Source: Halanaerobiaceae bacterium ANBcell28 (GTDB lineage Bacteria; Bacillota; Halanaerobiia; Halanaerobiales; DTU029). From it: a stretch of 64,000 nucleotides of DNA. Position numbers and translations under genes: made by a program. This document shows, in pieces, positions 51,647 to 60,564 of the stretch (positions are counted from its first letter, which is position 1; each line of letters starts with the position of its first letter). Under the pieces are notes generated by a model. It was not told the origin of the DNA. It saw only the letters and a program-made list of their open reading frames with translations, and made no database searches. Location of the stretch: NCBI GenBank assembly GCA_037623315.1, contig JBBJJH010000006.1:104572-168571 (forward strand), written 5' to 3'.

Positions 51647-52444
51647 ATGTCGGGAAAAGTTATAGTTGTAACTTCAGGAAAAGGTGGTGTAGGAAAAACC
51701 ACTACAACAGCTAATCTGGGAACAGCCTTAGCCATGATGGGTAAAAAAGTTTGTTTAATTGATGCTGACATAGGTTTGAGAAATTTAGATGTTGTTATGG
51801 GTTTGGAAAATAGAATTGTTTATGATATAGTTGATGTTGTGGAGGGGAATTGTAGAATAGAGCAAGCCTTAATAAGAGATAAGAGGAATAATAATTTGTT
51901 TTTATTACCTGCAGCTCAGACAAGAGATAAAACTGCAGTTACTCCCTTTCAGATGAATGAGTTGACAGAGACCTTAAAAAAAGATATGGATTATATACTA
52001 GTTGATTCACCTGCAGGTATAGAACAGGGATTTAAAAATTCAATAGCAGGTGCTGAAAGAGCTGTGATAGTTACTACTCCAGAAGTTTCAGCGGTTAGAG
52101 ATGCAGATAGGATTATTGGCCTTTTGGAAACAGAGGGTTTAAAGGACCCTGAAGTGATTATTAATAGACTTAGGCCTGATATGGTTCAAAAAGGCGATAT
52201 GATGGATATTGATGACATGATAGAAATATTAGCTATTAATCTATTAGGGGTAGTTCCTGAAGATGAGAACATTGTTATATCAACTAATAGAGGTGAACCA
52301 ATAGTTTTAAAAGGTGATAAATCAAAAGCAGGAAATGCTTTTAGTAATATAGCTAGAAGGATAGAGGGTGAAGAACTTCCACTAATGTCTTTAGGTAAAG
52401 ATACTATATTATCAAAATTTAAGAGAATGGTTGGTTTGTCCTAA
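51647..52444 (+). CDS. minD: Septum-site-determining ATPase MinD
   Basis: Membrane-cycling ATPase partner of MinC and MinE. Deviant Walker A SGKGGVGKTTTTANLG (residues ~10-25), DADIGLRNLDVVMGLENR, VDSPAGIEQGFKNSIAGA and TTPEVSAVRDADRIIG are classic. The C-terminal amphipathic membrane-targeting helix is ILSKFKRMVGLS. 265 aa. AGGGGGAACCCAA precedes the ATG. Confidence 0.97.
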   Translation: MSGKVIVVTSGKGGVGKTTTTANLGTALAMMGKKVCLIDADIGLRNLDVVMGLENRIVYDIVDVVEGNCRIEQALIRDKRNNNLFLLPAAQTRDKTAVTPFQMNELTETLKKDMDYILVDSPAGIEQGFKNSIAGAERAVIVTTPEVSAVRDADRIIGLLETEGLKDPEVIINRLRPDMVQKGDMMDIDDMIEILAINLLGVVPEDENIVISTNRGEPIVLKGDKSKAGNAFSNIARRIEGEELPLMSLGKDTILSKFKRMVGLS

Positions 52445-52458
52445 AGGAGGGGGTTAAG

Positions 52459-52722
52459 ATAGAATTTTTAAAAAGGTTTGGTATAAAAAATGAGACAGAT
52501 TCAAGTAGTAAAAGTGTTGCAAAAGAACGTTTACAGTTTATATTAATCCATGATCGTATTAAATTATCACCTGAAGAAATGAAATCAATGAAAAAGGAAT
52601 TATTAGAAGTATTAACACGTTATATTGAGGTGGATGACAATCATATTAAAGTAGAAGTAGACCGTGATAAGGATGGAATGACTGCTTTAGTTGCTAATTT
52701 TCCAATAAAAAGTTCAGGGTAA
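52459..52722 (+). CDS. minE: Cell division topological specificity factor MinE, apparent ATA start
   Basis: 87 codons beginning ATA-GAA-TTT: IEFLKRFG, then SVAKERLQFILIHDRIKLSP, a Glu/Lys-rich helix and the end GMTALVANFPIKSSG. This is a full-length MinE with the anti-MinCD helix and the dimerisation domain, exactly where minE belongs after minD. No ATG, GTG or TTG precedes it in frame; the first in-frame ATG is 40 codons inside. AAGGAGGGGG ends 6 nt before the ATA, so translation from ATA (normally read Met as an initiator) is the simplest reading. An ATG-to-ATA sequencing error is the alternative. Start-codon rules hide this gene. Confidence 0.9.
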   Translation: MEFLKRFGIKNETDSSSKSVAKERLQFILIHDRIKLSPEEMKSMKKELLEVLTRYIEVDDNHIKVEVDRDKDGMTALVANFPIKSSG

Positions 52723-52733
52723 GGGTTTTGCAT

Positions 52734-53873
52734 ATGCAATGGAATAAAAAATTAAGAAAAAATTTAAACTGGTATATTCCGGTAGCTACGTTTCTACTAA
52801 TTATTATTGGTTTACTTGCTATCAGTAGTGCTGTGGAAGTAAATCAAGTTAATTCAGTAGGTGGGTATTATCTTAGAACACAAGTAGTCTCGATAATTAT
52901 GGGGATTATTTTAATTATTTTCTTGCAATTTTTTGATTATAATTCTTTTAACCATTATTCATCTATAATATATCTTGCTACTATTTCAGTATTATTTATT
53001 ATTTTACTAATTGGTTATACTGTAGCTGGAGGACAAAGATGGATTAATTTTGGACCTATTAATTTTCAGCCTTCTGAGATGGCGAAAATAGCAATGATAC
53101 TTGTACTTGCTTCAGTGATTGATAAGAATCAAGAGCAATTACAAAGTTTGAGGGGATTTGTTAAACCTTTTATAGTTATTTTGATACCTTTTTTGTTAAT
53201 TTTGAGGCAAAATGATTTAGGTACAGCTCTTGTTTTACTAGCAATTTTTATCGGTATGCTATATGTTGGTGGTGCAAATGGGCGAATTATGGCTGTTATT
53301 TTTGGTGGTGGTTTTACAGTAGTTGTGATGTTTATATTGTCTCACTTTATATTTGGTACACCATTAGTATTTATCAAGCCATATCAATTAAATCGTCTAA
53401 TAGTTTTTGTTAATCCTGGAATTGATCCAGGAGGAATAGGATATAACTTAATACAATCTATGATTGCTTTGGGATCAGGTCAAGTTCTTGGAAAAGGGTG
53501 GTTCTCAGGAACGCAAAATCAATTAAGATTTTTGCCAGAAAAACACACGGATTTTATTTTTTCAGTTGTCGGAGAAGAATTTGGATTTATAGGTATTATG
53601 ATAATAGTGCTTCTATATATGTTTTTATTATGGCAAATATTCAATATTGCTGCTAACGCTAGAGAGAATTATGGCAAATTAATTGCTGCTGGGGTTGGCT
53701 CTATGTTTTTCTTCCAGGTTTTCCAAAATATCGCTATGACAATGGGTATGATGCCGATTACTGGTCTTCCTTTACCTTTTATTAGTTATGGAGGTAGTTC
53801 CATGTTGAGTTCTTTAATCGCTATAGGTTTAGTTTTAAATGTTAATATGCGAAGAAAAAAAATATTATTTTAA
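52734..53873 (+). CDS. rodA: Rod-shape-determining glycosyltransferase RodA (SEDS family)
   Basis: Peptidoglycan polymerase acting with PBP2. About ten membrane helices; GGQRWINFGPINFQPSEMAK (family hallmark), LILRQNDLGTALVLLAIF (catalytic Asp region), RLIVFVNPGIDPGGIGYNLI, LPEKHTDFIFSVVGEEFGF and LPLPFISYGGSSMLSSL. ATG 52734 follows AAGGG by 8 nt. 379 aa. It closes the mre-min-rod set. Confidence 0.96.
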   Translation: MQWNKKLRKNLNWYIPVATFLLIIIGLLAISSAVEVNQVNSVGGYYLRTQVVSIIMGIILIIFLQFFDYNSFNHYSSIIYLATISVLFIILLIGYTVAGGQRWINFGPINFQPSEMAKIAMILVLASVIDKNQEQLQSLRGFVKPFIVILIPFLLILRQNDLGTALVLLAIFIGMLYVGGANGRIMAVIFGGGFTVVVMFILSHFIFGTPLVFIKPYQLNRLIVFVNPGIDPGGIGYNLIQSMIALGSGQVLGKGWFSGTQNQLRFLPEKHTDFIFSVVGEEFGFIGIMIIVLLYMFLLWQIFNIAANARENYGKLIAAGVGSMFFFQVFQNIAMTMGMMPITGLPLPFISYGGSSMLSSLIAIGLVLNVNMRRKKILF

Positions 53874-53910
53874 GATATATATTTATTTTCTATCATGTAT
53901 AAAAAAGATA

Positions 53911-53940
53911 CCCTTTCTAATATATATTATATAGAAAGGG
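53911..53940 (+). promoter_or_regulatory. Hairpin sequestering the M50 protease ribosome-binding site
   Basis: ccctttcta (53911-53919) pairs with tagaaaggg (53932-53940), a perfect 9-bp stem with an AT-only loop. The right arm is the GAAAGGGG Shine-Dalgarno of the gene at 53951. There is no T-run after it, so translation control is more likely than termination. Confidence 0.5.
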
Positions 53941-53950
53941 GTGAATTTCT

Positions 53951-54817
53951 GTGAAACAGTGGGGATTGACGTTAAGGGTTAACCCCCTTTTTTTATTGGT
54001 ATCATTACTTTTTTTTCTTGTTGGGATGTTTTGGGATTTACTTATTGCATATACTCTAGTATTAATACATGAAATGGCTCATAGTATTACAGCTTATTTG
54101 CTAGGATATAGAATGAATAATATTGAATTATTTCCTTTTGGAGGTATGGCAGAATATAGTGGCCTTTTAGAAATGGAACCTAAAGATGAAATTAAAGTAG
54201 CTTTGGCAGGCCCTTTAGTAAATATGGGTCTGTTTTTAATCTTTTTTATTTTATTAAATTTTGATATAATTTATATGAGTTCACAGGTAGAATTAATCTT
54301 GATATATAATTTGATTATTGCTACGGTTAATCTGATTCCTGCTTTACCACTGGATGGTGGCAGAATTTTAAGGTCCCTTTTAGTTCAAATTTATGGTATA
54401 AAGTTGGGAAATCAAATAGCCATTAAGATAGCAAAAATTCTTGCCATCTTAGGAATAATTACAGCGGTTTTTATTTTAATATTTCAAAAAGCTAATATTT
54501 GGTTTTTGTTTTTTTTCTTTTTTATTTATGCACTAATAACTAAAGAAGAGAAGCAGTTGTTTTATTATTTTTTACGATATTTATCACAAAGAAATTCTAG
54601 TATTGATAATTTAAGTATTAAAAAGATGTCTGCTCAAGTTGTTAGTGATTCCTTAACAATTAAAGAAGCTATATATCATATAAATCCTGTTAAATATACA
54701 ATGTTTTTCGTATTGGATGTTGAAAAAAGGATGATTGGAACTATAAGTGAATCAACTTTGATTAATCAATATTTTCAACAAAAGCATAAGGAAATGATAA
54801 TGAGGGATATAATATAA
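53951..54817 (+). CDS. M50 family site-2 protease, SpoIVFB-like
   Basis: 288-residue intramembrane zinc protease. HEMAH (residues 40-44) is the HExxH metal site; LIPALPLDGGRILRSLL supplies the third ligand in the N-x-x-P-x-x-P-L-D-G motif. Six helices are followed by a C-terminal CBS-like region (VVSDSLTIKEAIYHINPVK). In Bacillus, SpoIVFB cleaves pro-sigma-K and its gene sits near minCD after spoIVFA. No spoIVFA-like gene is present here, so the regulator is missing or distant. GTG start after AAAGGGG. Confidence 0.9.
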   Translation: MKQWGLTLRVNPLFLLVSLLFFLVGMFWDLLIAYTLVLIHEMAHSITAYLLGYRMNNIELFPFGGMAEYSGLLEMEPKDEIKVALAGPLVNMGLFLIFFILLNFDIIYMSSQVELILIYNLIIATVNLIPALPLDGGRILRSLLVQIYGIKLGNQIAIKIAKILAILGIITAVFILIFQKANIWFLFFFFFIYALITKEEKQLFYYFLRYLSQRNSSIDNLSIKKMSAQVVSDSLTIKEAIYHINPVKYTMFFVLDVEKRMIGTISESTLINQYFQQKHKEMIMRDII

Positions 54818-55034
54818 AGGTAGAGTAAGATTGAACCTTTTGCAATTATCTTCATTCAAGAAAAGTCTAAAACGCCAGTTACTTTTTCATTCAAGAAATT
54901 AAGAAAAATGAACTCACTTCGTTCCGACGCAAGTTGACTCGCTAGCATTGGGATCAAAATTAGGTTTATAAAAGATGATGATGTTTACATAAAATAATGT
55001 TTAAGATATAGAAGAGATTTAAGGAGGTTTGAGT

Positions 55035-56909
55035 TTGAATTTAGAGAAGGTATTAGATGAAAAATTATATAAGGTAGAAAAACCTGCAAGGTATGCTGGA
55101 AATGAATATAATATAATTAAAAAGAACTGGGATAAGGAGATGACCAAGGTAGTTGTTGCTTTTCCTGATCTTTATGAGGTAGGGATGTCTCACCTAGGTT
55201 TGAAGATAATCTATCATTTGTTGAACAATGAAGAAGATATTTTATGCGAGAGGGCCTATGCTCCATGGGTTGATATGGAGGAAATGATGCGTAATGAAGG
55301 TATTCCTTTGTTTTCTTTAGAGAAGAAAAAGCCAATTAGTGATTTTGATATTTTTGCTTTTACCTTACAATATGAAATGAGTTATACCAATATATTAAAT
55401 ATGATTGATTTAGCAGGGTTTCCTCTGGAAAGTAAAGAAAGGGATGAAGATTTTCCTTTAATTATTGCTGGAGGATCGACGGCATTTAATCCAGAGCCAC
55501 TAGCTCCGTATATTGACCTCTTTTTTATTGGAGAGGCTGAAGATGGGATGTTGAATTTAACTAGAAAATATAAAGACTTGAAGAAAAAAGGACTTTCAAG
55601 AAAAGAGACCTTGTTTGAATTACATAAGATCCCTGGTGTGTATGTACCATCTTTATATACGGTGGAATATGATTCTGCAGGAATTATTAAATCAATTTCT
55701 ACTGTGGAAGAAGGTGTTAAGGAAAAAATTAAACGCCAGGTTGTGGTTGATTTTGATAATGCTTTTTACCCTACTAAGTTTATTGTTCCGTATCTTCCTA
55801 TTGTACATGATCGAGCAGTTATTGAAATTGCTAGAGGTTGTACCAGGGGATGTCGTTTTTGTGCTGCCGGTATTAGTTATCGTCCCTCAAGAGAAAGAAG
55901 TAAGGAGACTATTATTAAACTAGCAGACGAAATATTGGAGAATACAGGCTATGATGAGCTATCTATAAGTTCTTTAAGTACTATGGATTATCGTGGTATT
56001 GCTGATCTTATTAAAACACTATCCAGTCGTTATGAGGATAAAAAAATAAGTATATCACTACCATCTTTACGAGTTGATAGGTTTTCTGTAAATTTAGCTA
56101 AAGAGGTTCAGAGAGTTAGAAAATCAGGTCTTACTTTTGCACCAGAGGCAGGTAGCCAACGATTAAGAGATGTAATTAATAAAGGTGTTAGTGAAGAGGA
56201 TTTATATGAAGCTGTTAAAGGTGCTTTTGAGGAGGGTTGGTCAAGTATAAAATTGTACTTTATGCTTGGACTTCCAACGGAAACAATGGAAGATCTTGCT
56301 GGTATAGATAAGCTTGCAAAAGAGGTTTTAAACTTAGGCCGTAAAATAAGAAAAGATAGTAATAAAAGGATGAAACGAATTATGATTCATATAAGTGTTT
56401 CTACATTTGTTCCAAAACCGTGTACTCCTTTTCAATGGATGAGGATGGTCAATAAAGAAGAAATCATTGAAAAACAAAAATATCTAATGGATAATTTAAA
56501 AGGCCGAGGCTTAAACTTTAGCTGGAATGATCCTGATTTGAGTATAATGGAAGGTGTATTTTCAAGAGGAGATAGAAGATTAGCTCCTGTTATAAAAAGC
56601 GCCTGGGAAAAGGGATGTAAATTTGATGGCTGGAATGAGCATTTTACAGTAGAGAATTGGCAAGAAGCATTTGCTGAGAACAACCTAGTAATGGAGGATT
56701 ATCTCAGGGAAAGGGACATGGATGAGATTTTACCCTGGGATCATATAAATATGGGAGTAAGTAAAAAGTTTTTGAAAAAGGAATATCAAATTGCTAATGA
56801 TGAGTCTTTGACTGCAGATTGCAGAACTGCTGGTTGTACAGCCTGTGATGTGTGTTTCGAATTAGAAGGAGATTTTGAAATACCAGGTGGTGAGAGACAT
56901 GTTGATTAG
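55035..56909 (+). CDS. TIGR03960-family B12-binding-domain radical SAM protein
   Basis: 624 residues. The N-terminal half resembles a degenerate B12-binding domain (VVVAFPDLYEVGMSHLGLKI, IIAGGSTAFNPEPLAPYIDL and FFIGEAEDG). The radical SAM core holds the cluster motif ARGCTRGCRFCAAGISYRPS, then GLTFAPEAGSQRLRDVIN. The C-terminal Cys-rich end is TADCRTAGCTACDVCFE. TTG 55035 is 7 nt after AAGGAGG; TTG 55029 is too close. It overlaps the DUF2344 gene by 11 bp, the conserved partner arrangement upstream of rng in Firmicutes. Substrate not established. Confidence 0.92.
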   Translation: MNLEKVLDEKLYKVEKPARYAGNEYNIIKKNWDKEMTKVVVAFPDLYEVGMSHLGLKIIYHLLNNEEDILCERAYAPWVDMEEMMRNEGIPLFSLEKKKPISDFDIFAFTLQYEMSYTNILNMIDLAGFPLESKERDEDFPLIIAGGSTAFNPEPLAPYIDLFFIGEAEDGMLNLTRKYKDLKKKGLSRKETLFELHKIPGVYVPSLYTVEYDSAGIIKSISTVEEGVKEKIKRQVVVDFDNAFYPTKFIVPYLPIVHDRAVIEIARGCTRGCRFCAAGISYRPSRERSKETIIKLADEILENTGYDELSISSLSTMDYRGIADLIKTLSSRYEDKKISISLPSLRVDRFSVNLAKEVQRVRKSGLTFAPEAGSQRLRDVINKGVSEEDLYEAVKGAFEEGWSSIKLYFMLGLPTETMEDLAGIDKLAKEVLNLGRKIRKDSNKRMKRIMIHISVSTFVPKPCTPFQWMRMVNKEEIIEKQKYLMDNLKGRGLNFSWNDPDLSIMEGVFSRGDRRLAPVIKSAWEKGCKFDGWNEHFTVENWQEAFAENNLVMEDYLRERDMDEILPWDHINMGVSKKFLKKEYQIANDESLTADCRTAGCTACDVCFELEGDFEIPGGERHVD

Positions 56910-57594
56910 AGCTAAGTTTGAAAAATTAGAAGGAGTACGTTATATTTCTCACCTGGAGTTGATGGATAGTTTTCGTCGTGCTTTTAGAAGGGCCGAATTA
57001 CCACTGGCTTATTCAAAAGGCTTTAATCCACATATTATTTTGTCTTTAGGTAACCCTCTAAAGGTGGGGATGCTTGGTAGGGGGGAATATTTTGATCTTG
57101 AACTTGCTGAAAATATAACTCCTGATAATTTTATAAATAAAGTTAATGAAAAATTACCTAGTGATATTAAAATATTAGAAGCAAAGCAAATTAATAATAC
57201 TAGTAAATCATTAATGGCACTTATTGATACTGCTGTTTATGATTATAATATGAAATATAAAGTTGAAAATTTTGAAGAAGAGCAAGTTTTACAATCTTTT
57301 CTAGCAGAAGAAAAGATTGAAGTCCTTCGAAAACGGAAAAGGAAAAAGGATCGATTAATAGATATTAGGCCTTTAATACTAGATGCTGACATCCTTGCAC
57401 CTGGAAAGTGGCGTTTTAAAGTACAATCAGGTAGTTCGGGGAATCTTAGAGCAGAAGAACTTATTAGGTCTTTAAACGATTTTTGTGATGATATTTATAA
57501 AGTTCCGATAATAAATATAGAAAGAGAAGGCTTATATATTCAAGAGGGAGGGAATTTTTATACTCCTCTAGACGATAAGTATATAGGGAGTTGA
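56899..57594 (+). CDS. TIGR03936 / DUF2344 radical-SAM-associated protein
   Basis: 231 residues: IRAKFEKLEGVRYISHLELM, FRRAFRRAELPLAYSKGFNP and HIILSLGNPLKVGMLGRGEY are the family block, followed by a domain ending GNFYTPLDDKYIGS. Usually fused to or next to the radical SAM protein that precedes it here. ATG 56899 follows AGGTGG by 8 nt. Confidence 0.92.
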   Translation: MLIRAKFEKLEGVRYISHLELMDSFRRAFRRAELPLAYSKGFNPHIILSLGNPLKVGMLGRGEYFDLELAENITPDNFINKVNEKLPSDIKILEAKQINNTSKSLMALIDTAVYDYNMKYKVENFEEEQVLQSFLAEEKIEVLRKRKRKKDRLIDIRPLILDADILAPGKWRFKVQSGSSGNLRAEELIRSLNDFCDDIYKVPIINIEREGLYIQEGGNFYTPLDDKYIGS

Positions 57595-57598
57595 GAGT

Positions 57599-59284
57599 AT
57601 GAGTAGGGAGATAATAATCAATTCTGGAATAAGAGAAAAGCGTGGCGCTGTACTTGTTGATAATCGACTAGAAGATGTTTTTTTGGAGCAGGACATTTAT
57701 GATCAGATTGCTGGCAATATATATCGAGGAATAGTAAAAGATGTGTTGCCAGGAATGCAGGCTGCTTTTGTAGATATTGGGATAGACCGAAATGCTTTCT
57801 TACATATTAATGATCTTTATCCTCTTCTTAATAAAGAGCAATTAGATTTATGGCAGGAAAATAAATTAGCTATTCAGCAAATTTTGAAGCCTGGTCAGGA
57901 AATCATGGTTCAAATTATTAAGGAGTCTATTGGGTCGAAAGGACCTAAGGCAAGTTGTAAGGTGTCTATTCCTGGGAGATATTTTGTGCTTATGCCTTTT
58001 GAATCAAGGATAAATATTTCTAGAAAAATAGTTAATAAAGAGGAGAGGGATAGATTAAAATCTTTGGCTGCTAAATTAACAGACTATGATTTTGGAGTTA
58101 TCATTCGAACAAATGCTAAAGAAAGGACTAAGGAAGAATTAGAACTTGACCTTGATTATTTAGTTCATGTATGGAAGAGTGTTCAAGAAGATTATCGTAA
58201 GGCTTCTGCACCTGATTTAGTGTATAGACATGTTGGTTTGATTCGTCAAGTGGTTCGGGATTATATGTCTGCTGAAGTAGATAAAGTTGTAATAGATAAT
58301 GAGGAAGAATATGAGAATATAGCTAGTTTATTAGAAAAAATAGCACCTCATTTAAAGAAGAGAATCTATCTATATGAACGCCAAACCCCTATATTTATTA
58401 ATTATGGTATTGAGAAAGAATTGAAAAAACTACTCAATCGTAAAATTTGGCTTAATTCAGGTGGATATATAATCATAGATAAGACTGAGGCTTTATACAG
58501 TATAGATGTAAACACTGGTAAATATACAGGCAAAAAGAATTTGCAAGAAACAGTCTTTAGAACTAATCTAGAAGCTGCAAAAGAGATTGCTAGACAGTTG
58601 AGAATCAGGGATATTGGTGGCATTATTATAATTGACTTTATAGACATGGCTTTAACCGAACATCAAGATAAAGTTTTAGAAGTTTTTAGTCAGGAACTTA
58701 ATAAAGATAAAACAAAAACCGCCTTACTTGGTCTTACTAAATTGGGACTGGTAGAAATGACCAGGAAGAAAGTTCGTGAAGGTTTTGGTGAATTAATGCA
58801 AAAAGAATGCCCATATTGTCAGGGTAGTGGTATGATTATGTCTGAAAGTAGTATGGCTTTACGCATTATTAGGGAGATAACAGAATTAAAGGTAGATGAG
58901 GATTTCTCAGCTATATTACTGGAAGTCCACCCAAAAGTTGCTGCTGTTTTAATCGGAGTTGGAGGAGAAAAGTTAAAAGAATTAGAAGATGAATTAGATT
59001 TAGATATATATATTAGTGGTAATGATGAATTACATATTGAAAATTATAAAATTGTAAATAAGGGAAGTAAAAGAAAAATGGCCAGTCTGGCTCTACCAGT
59101 TAATGAAGGGGAAGAGTACACTGTTTTGATTGAAGATCAGCAGTTTAATAATCCTAAAGATGGAGTTGCCAGAATAAACGGCTATATAATTATAGTGAAA
59201 GGTGCTGGTCATATGCTTGATAAGGAGCTTCAAGTAAAAATCACTGATTTGTCTCGTACCTTTGCCAGGGCAGAGATGGCTTGA
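57599..59284 (+). CDS. rng: Ribonuclease G/E family endoribonuclease
   Basis: 561 residues. An N-terminal S1-type domain with GNIYRGIVKDVLPGMQAAFV then IGIDRNAFLHINDLYPLL, the catalytic domain with YSIDVNTGKYTGKKNLQE (metal Asp), LRIRDIGGIIIIDFIDM (second metal Asp) and the zinc-link CPYCQGSG. Processes or degrades RNA. It begins 4 bp after the DUF2344 stop. The usual rplU-rpmA genes do not follow; nagA does. Confidence 0.95.
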   Translation: MSREIIINSGIREKRGAVLVDNRLEDVFLEQDIYDQIAGNIYRGIVKDVLPGMQAAFVDIGIDRNAFLHINDLYPLLNKEQLDLWQENKLAIQQILKPGQEIMVQIIKESIGSKGPKASCKVSIPGRYFVLMPFESRINISRKIVNKEERDRLKSLAAKLTDYDFGVIIRTNAKERTKEELELDLDYLVHVWKSVQEDYRKASAPDLVYRHVGLIRQVVRDYMSAEVDKVVIDNEEEYENIASLLEKIAPHLKKRIYLYERQTPIFINYGIEKELKKLLNRKIWLNSGGYIIIDKTEALYSIDVNTGKYTGKKNLQETVFRTNLEAAKEIARQLRIRDIGGIIIIDFIDMALTEHQDKVLEVFSQELNKDKTKTALLGLTKLGLVEMTRKKVREGFGELMQKECPYCQGSGMIMSESSMALRIIREITELKVDEDFSAILLEVHPKVAAVLIGVGGEKLKELEDELDLDIYISGNDELHIENYKIVNKGSKRKMASLALPVNEGEEYTVLIEDQQFNNPKDGVARINGYIIIVKGAGHMLDKELQVKITDLSRTFARAEMA

Positions 59285-59316
59285 TTTGAAAAGTAAGTGA
59301 GAGGGTGTTTAATGAT

Positions 59317-60480
59317 ATGCTGAAACTAATTCATAATACTAAGGTTATCTTTAGAGATGAAATTGTAGATGCTGCTGTTCTTTTTTCAGAAAAAATAGAA
59401 CAAGTATTTATTGATTGTACTCCGAATAAAATCTCTAAGTTAAAAAAAGAAAATAAGAAACTTGAAATAATTGATGGTGAAAACAACTTTCTTAGTCCAG
59501 GTTTTATTGATATTCATATTCATGGTTCTGCAGGATATGACACAATGGATGCTTCACTTGAGTCTTTAAAAAATATTAAAAATAGTTTGATTAGATCAGG
59601 TGTTACTTCTTTTTTAGCTACAACTATGACCATGTCTCGGGATAATATAAGGAATGCTCTTTCGAATGTCAGAGATCTTATTAATAAAAAGGAGAGCCCA
59701 GGTGCAAGTATAATTGGAGTTCATCTTGAAGGTCCATTTATAAGTAAAGAATTTAAAGGATGTCATATAGCTAAGGATATTATATCACCAGACTTAAAAT
59801 TGATTGAGGAATATAAAGACATTATTAAATTAATTACAATTGCACCTGAATTAGAGGGAATAAAAGAACTTATTAATTACTTAAAGGAAAATAATATAAT
59901 AGCCTCTGCCGGGCATACAGGTGCTTCATATGAAGAAGTTATAGCTGCATTTTCTCAAGGACTTTCTCATGTAACTCATTTGTTTAATGCCATGGAAAAA
60001 TTACATCATCGCGAGCCAGGCTTGATAGGTGCAGCTTTATCAACAGATACGACAGTAGAGTTAATAGCTGATTTTATTCATGTTCATCCAGCTGTTATTA
60101 AAATAGTTTTACAAGCAAAAAATTCGAATGATATTATATTAGTTACAGATGCTATGAGAGCTGCTTCAATGGAAGATGGTGAGTATGACTTAGGCGGACA
60201 AAAAGTGATAGTTAAAGAAGGTACAGCACGATTGGAAAATGGGAGGTTGGCAGGGAGTGTTTTAACTTTAGACCAGGCTATTAGAAATATTAATAAAATA
60301 AGCAATTTACCTCTGGATAAAATAATTAAAATGGTAACATATAACCCTGCCCGGATTTTAGGGATGGAAGATAAAATTGGCTGTATAAAAGAAGGTAATA
60401 TAGCTGATTTTGTATTTTTAAATCAGGATTTAGAAGTAGTTAAAGTATTTAAGGGTGGGGAATTAGAATATATAAAATAG
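59317..60480 (+). CDS. nagA: N-acetylglucosamine-6-phosphate deacetylase
   Basis: Amidohydrolase removing acetate from GlcNAc-6-phosphate. LSPGFIDIHIHGSAGYDTMD, GVHLEGPFISKEFKGCH, ASAGHTGASYEEV, HVTHLFNAMEKLHHREPG, LIADFIHVHP and ILVTDAMRAA give the metal and catalytic residues in order. 387 aa. ATG 59317 is about 9 nt after GAGAGGG; GTG 59305 overlaps that site. nagB is not nearby. It converges with the ROK kinase operon. Confidence 0.95.
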   Translation: MLKLIHNTKVIFRDEIVDAAVLFSEKIEQVFIDCTPNKISKLKKENKKLEIIDGENNFLSPGFIDIHIHGSAGYDTMDASLESLKNIKNSLIRSGVTSFLATTMTMSRDNIRNALSNVRDLINKKESPGASIIGVHLEGPFISKEFKGCHIAKDIISPDLKLIEEYKDIIKLITIAPELEGIKELINYLKENNIIASAGHTGASYEEVIAAFSQGLSHVTHLFNAMEKLHHREPGLIGAALSTDTTVELIADFIHVHPAVIKIVLQAKNSNDIILVTDAMRAASMEDGEYDLGGQKVIVKEGTARLENGRLAGSVLTLDQAIRNINKISNLPLDKIIKMVTYNPARILGMEDKIGCIKEGNIADFVFLNQDLEVVKVFKGGELEYIK

Positions 60481-60523
60481 ACTGGTACTTTACCTTATAT
60501 TTGATAAATAGCTTTCAAGAAAA

Positions 60524-60564
60524 GAATCTTTATGATCTCTCTTTTAGAGAGATCATAAAGATTC
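60524..60564. terminator. Convergent hairpin between nagA and the ROK kinase
   Basis: A perfect 19-bp stem (gaatctttatgatctctct and its complement, ttt loop). It contains the last codons and the stop of the minus-strand ROK gene. There is no long T-run, but position and stability suit termination or mRNA 3'-end protection for both genes. Confidence 0.75.

Noticed and set aside
54830..54965. Gap before the radical SAM gene, containing twice-repeated ttcattcaagaa and aactcactt
   Set aside because: It contains two ttcattcaagaa strings and one aactcactt resembling a family B end, but too little matches to call a repeat copy. No gene seen.
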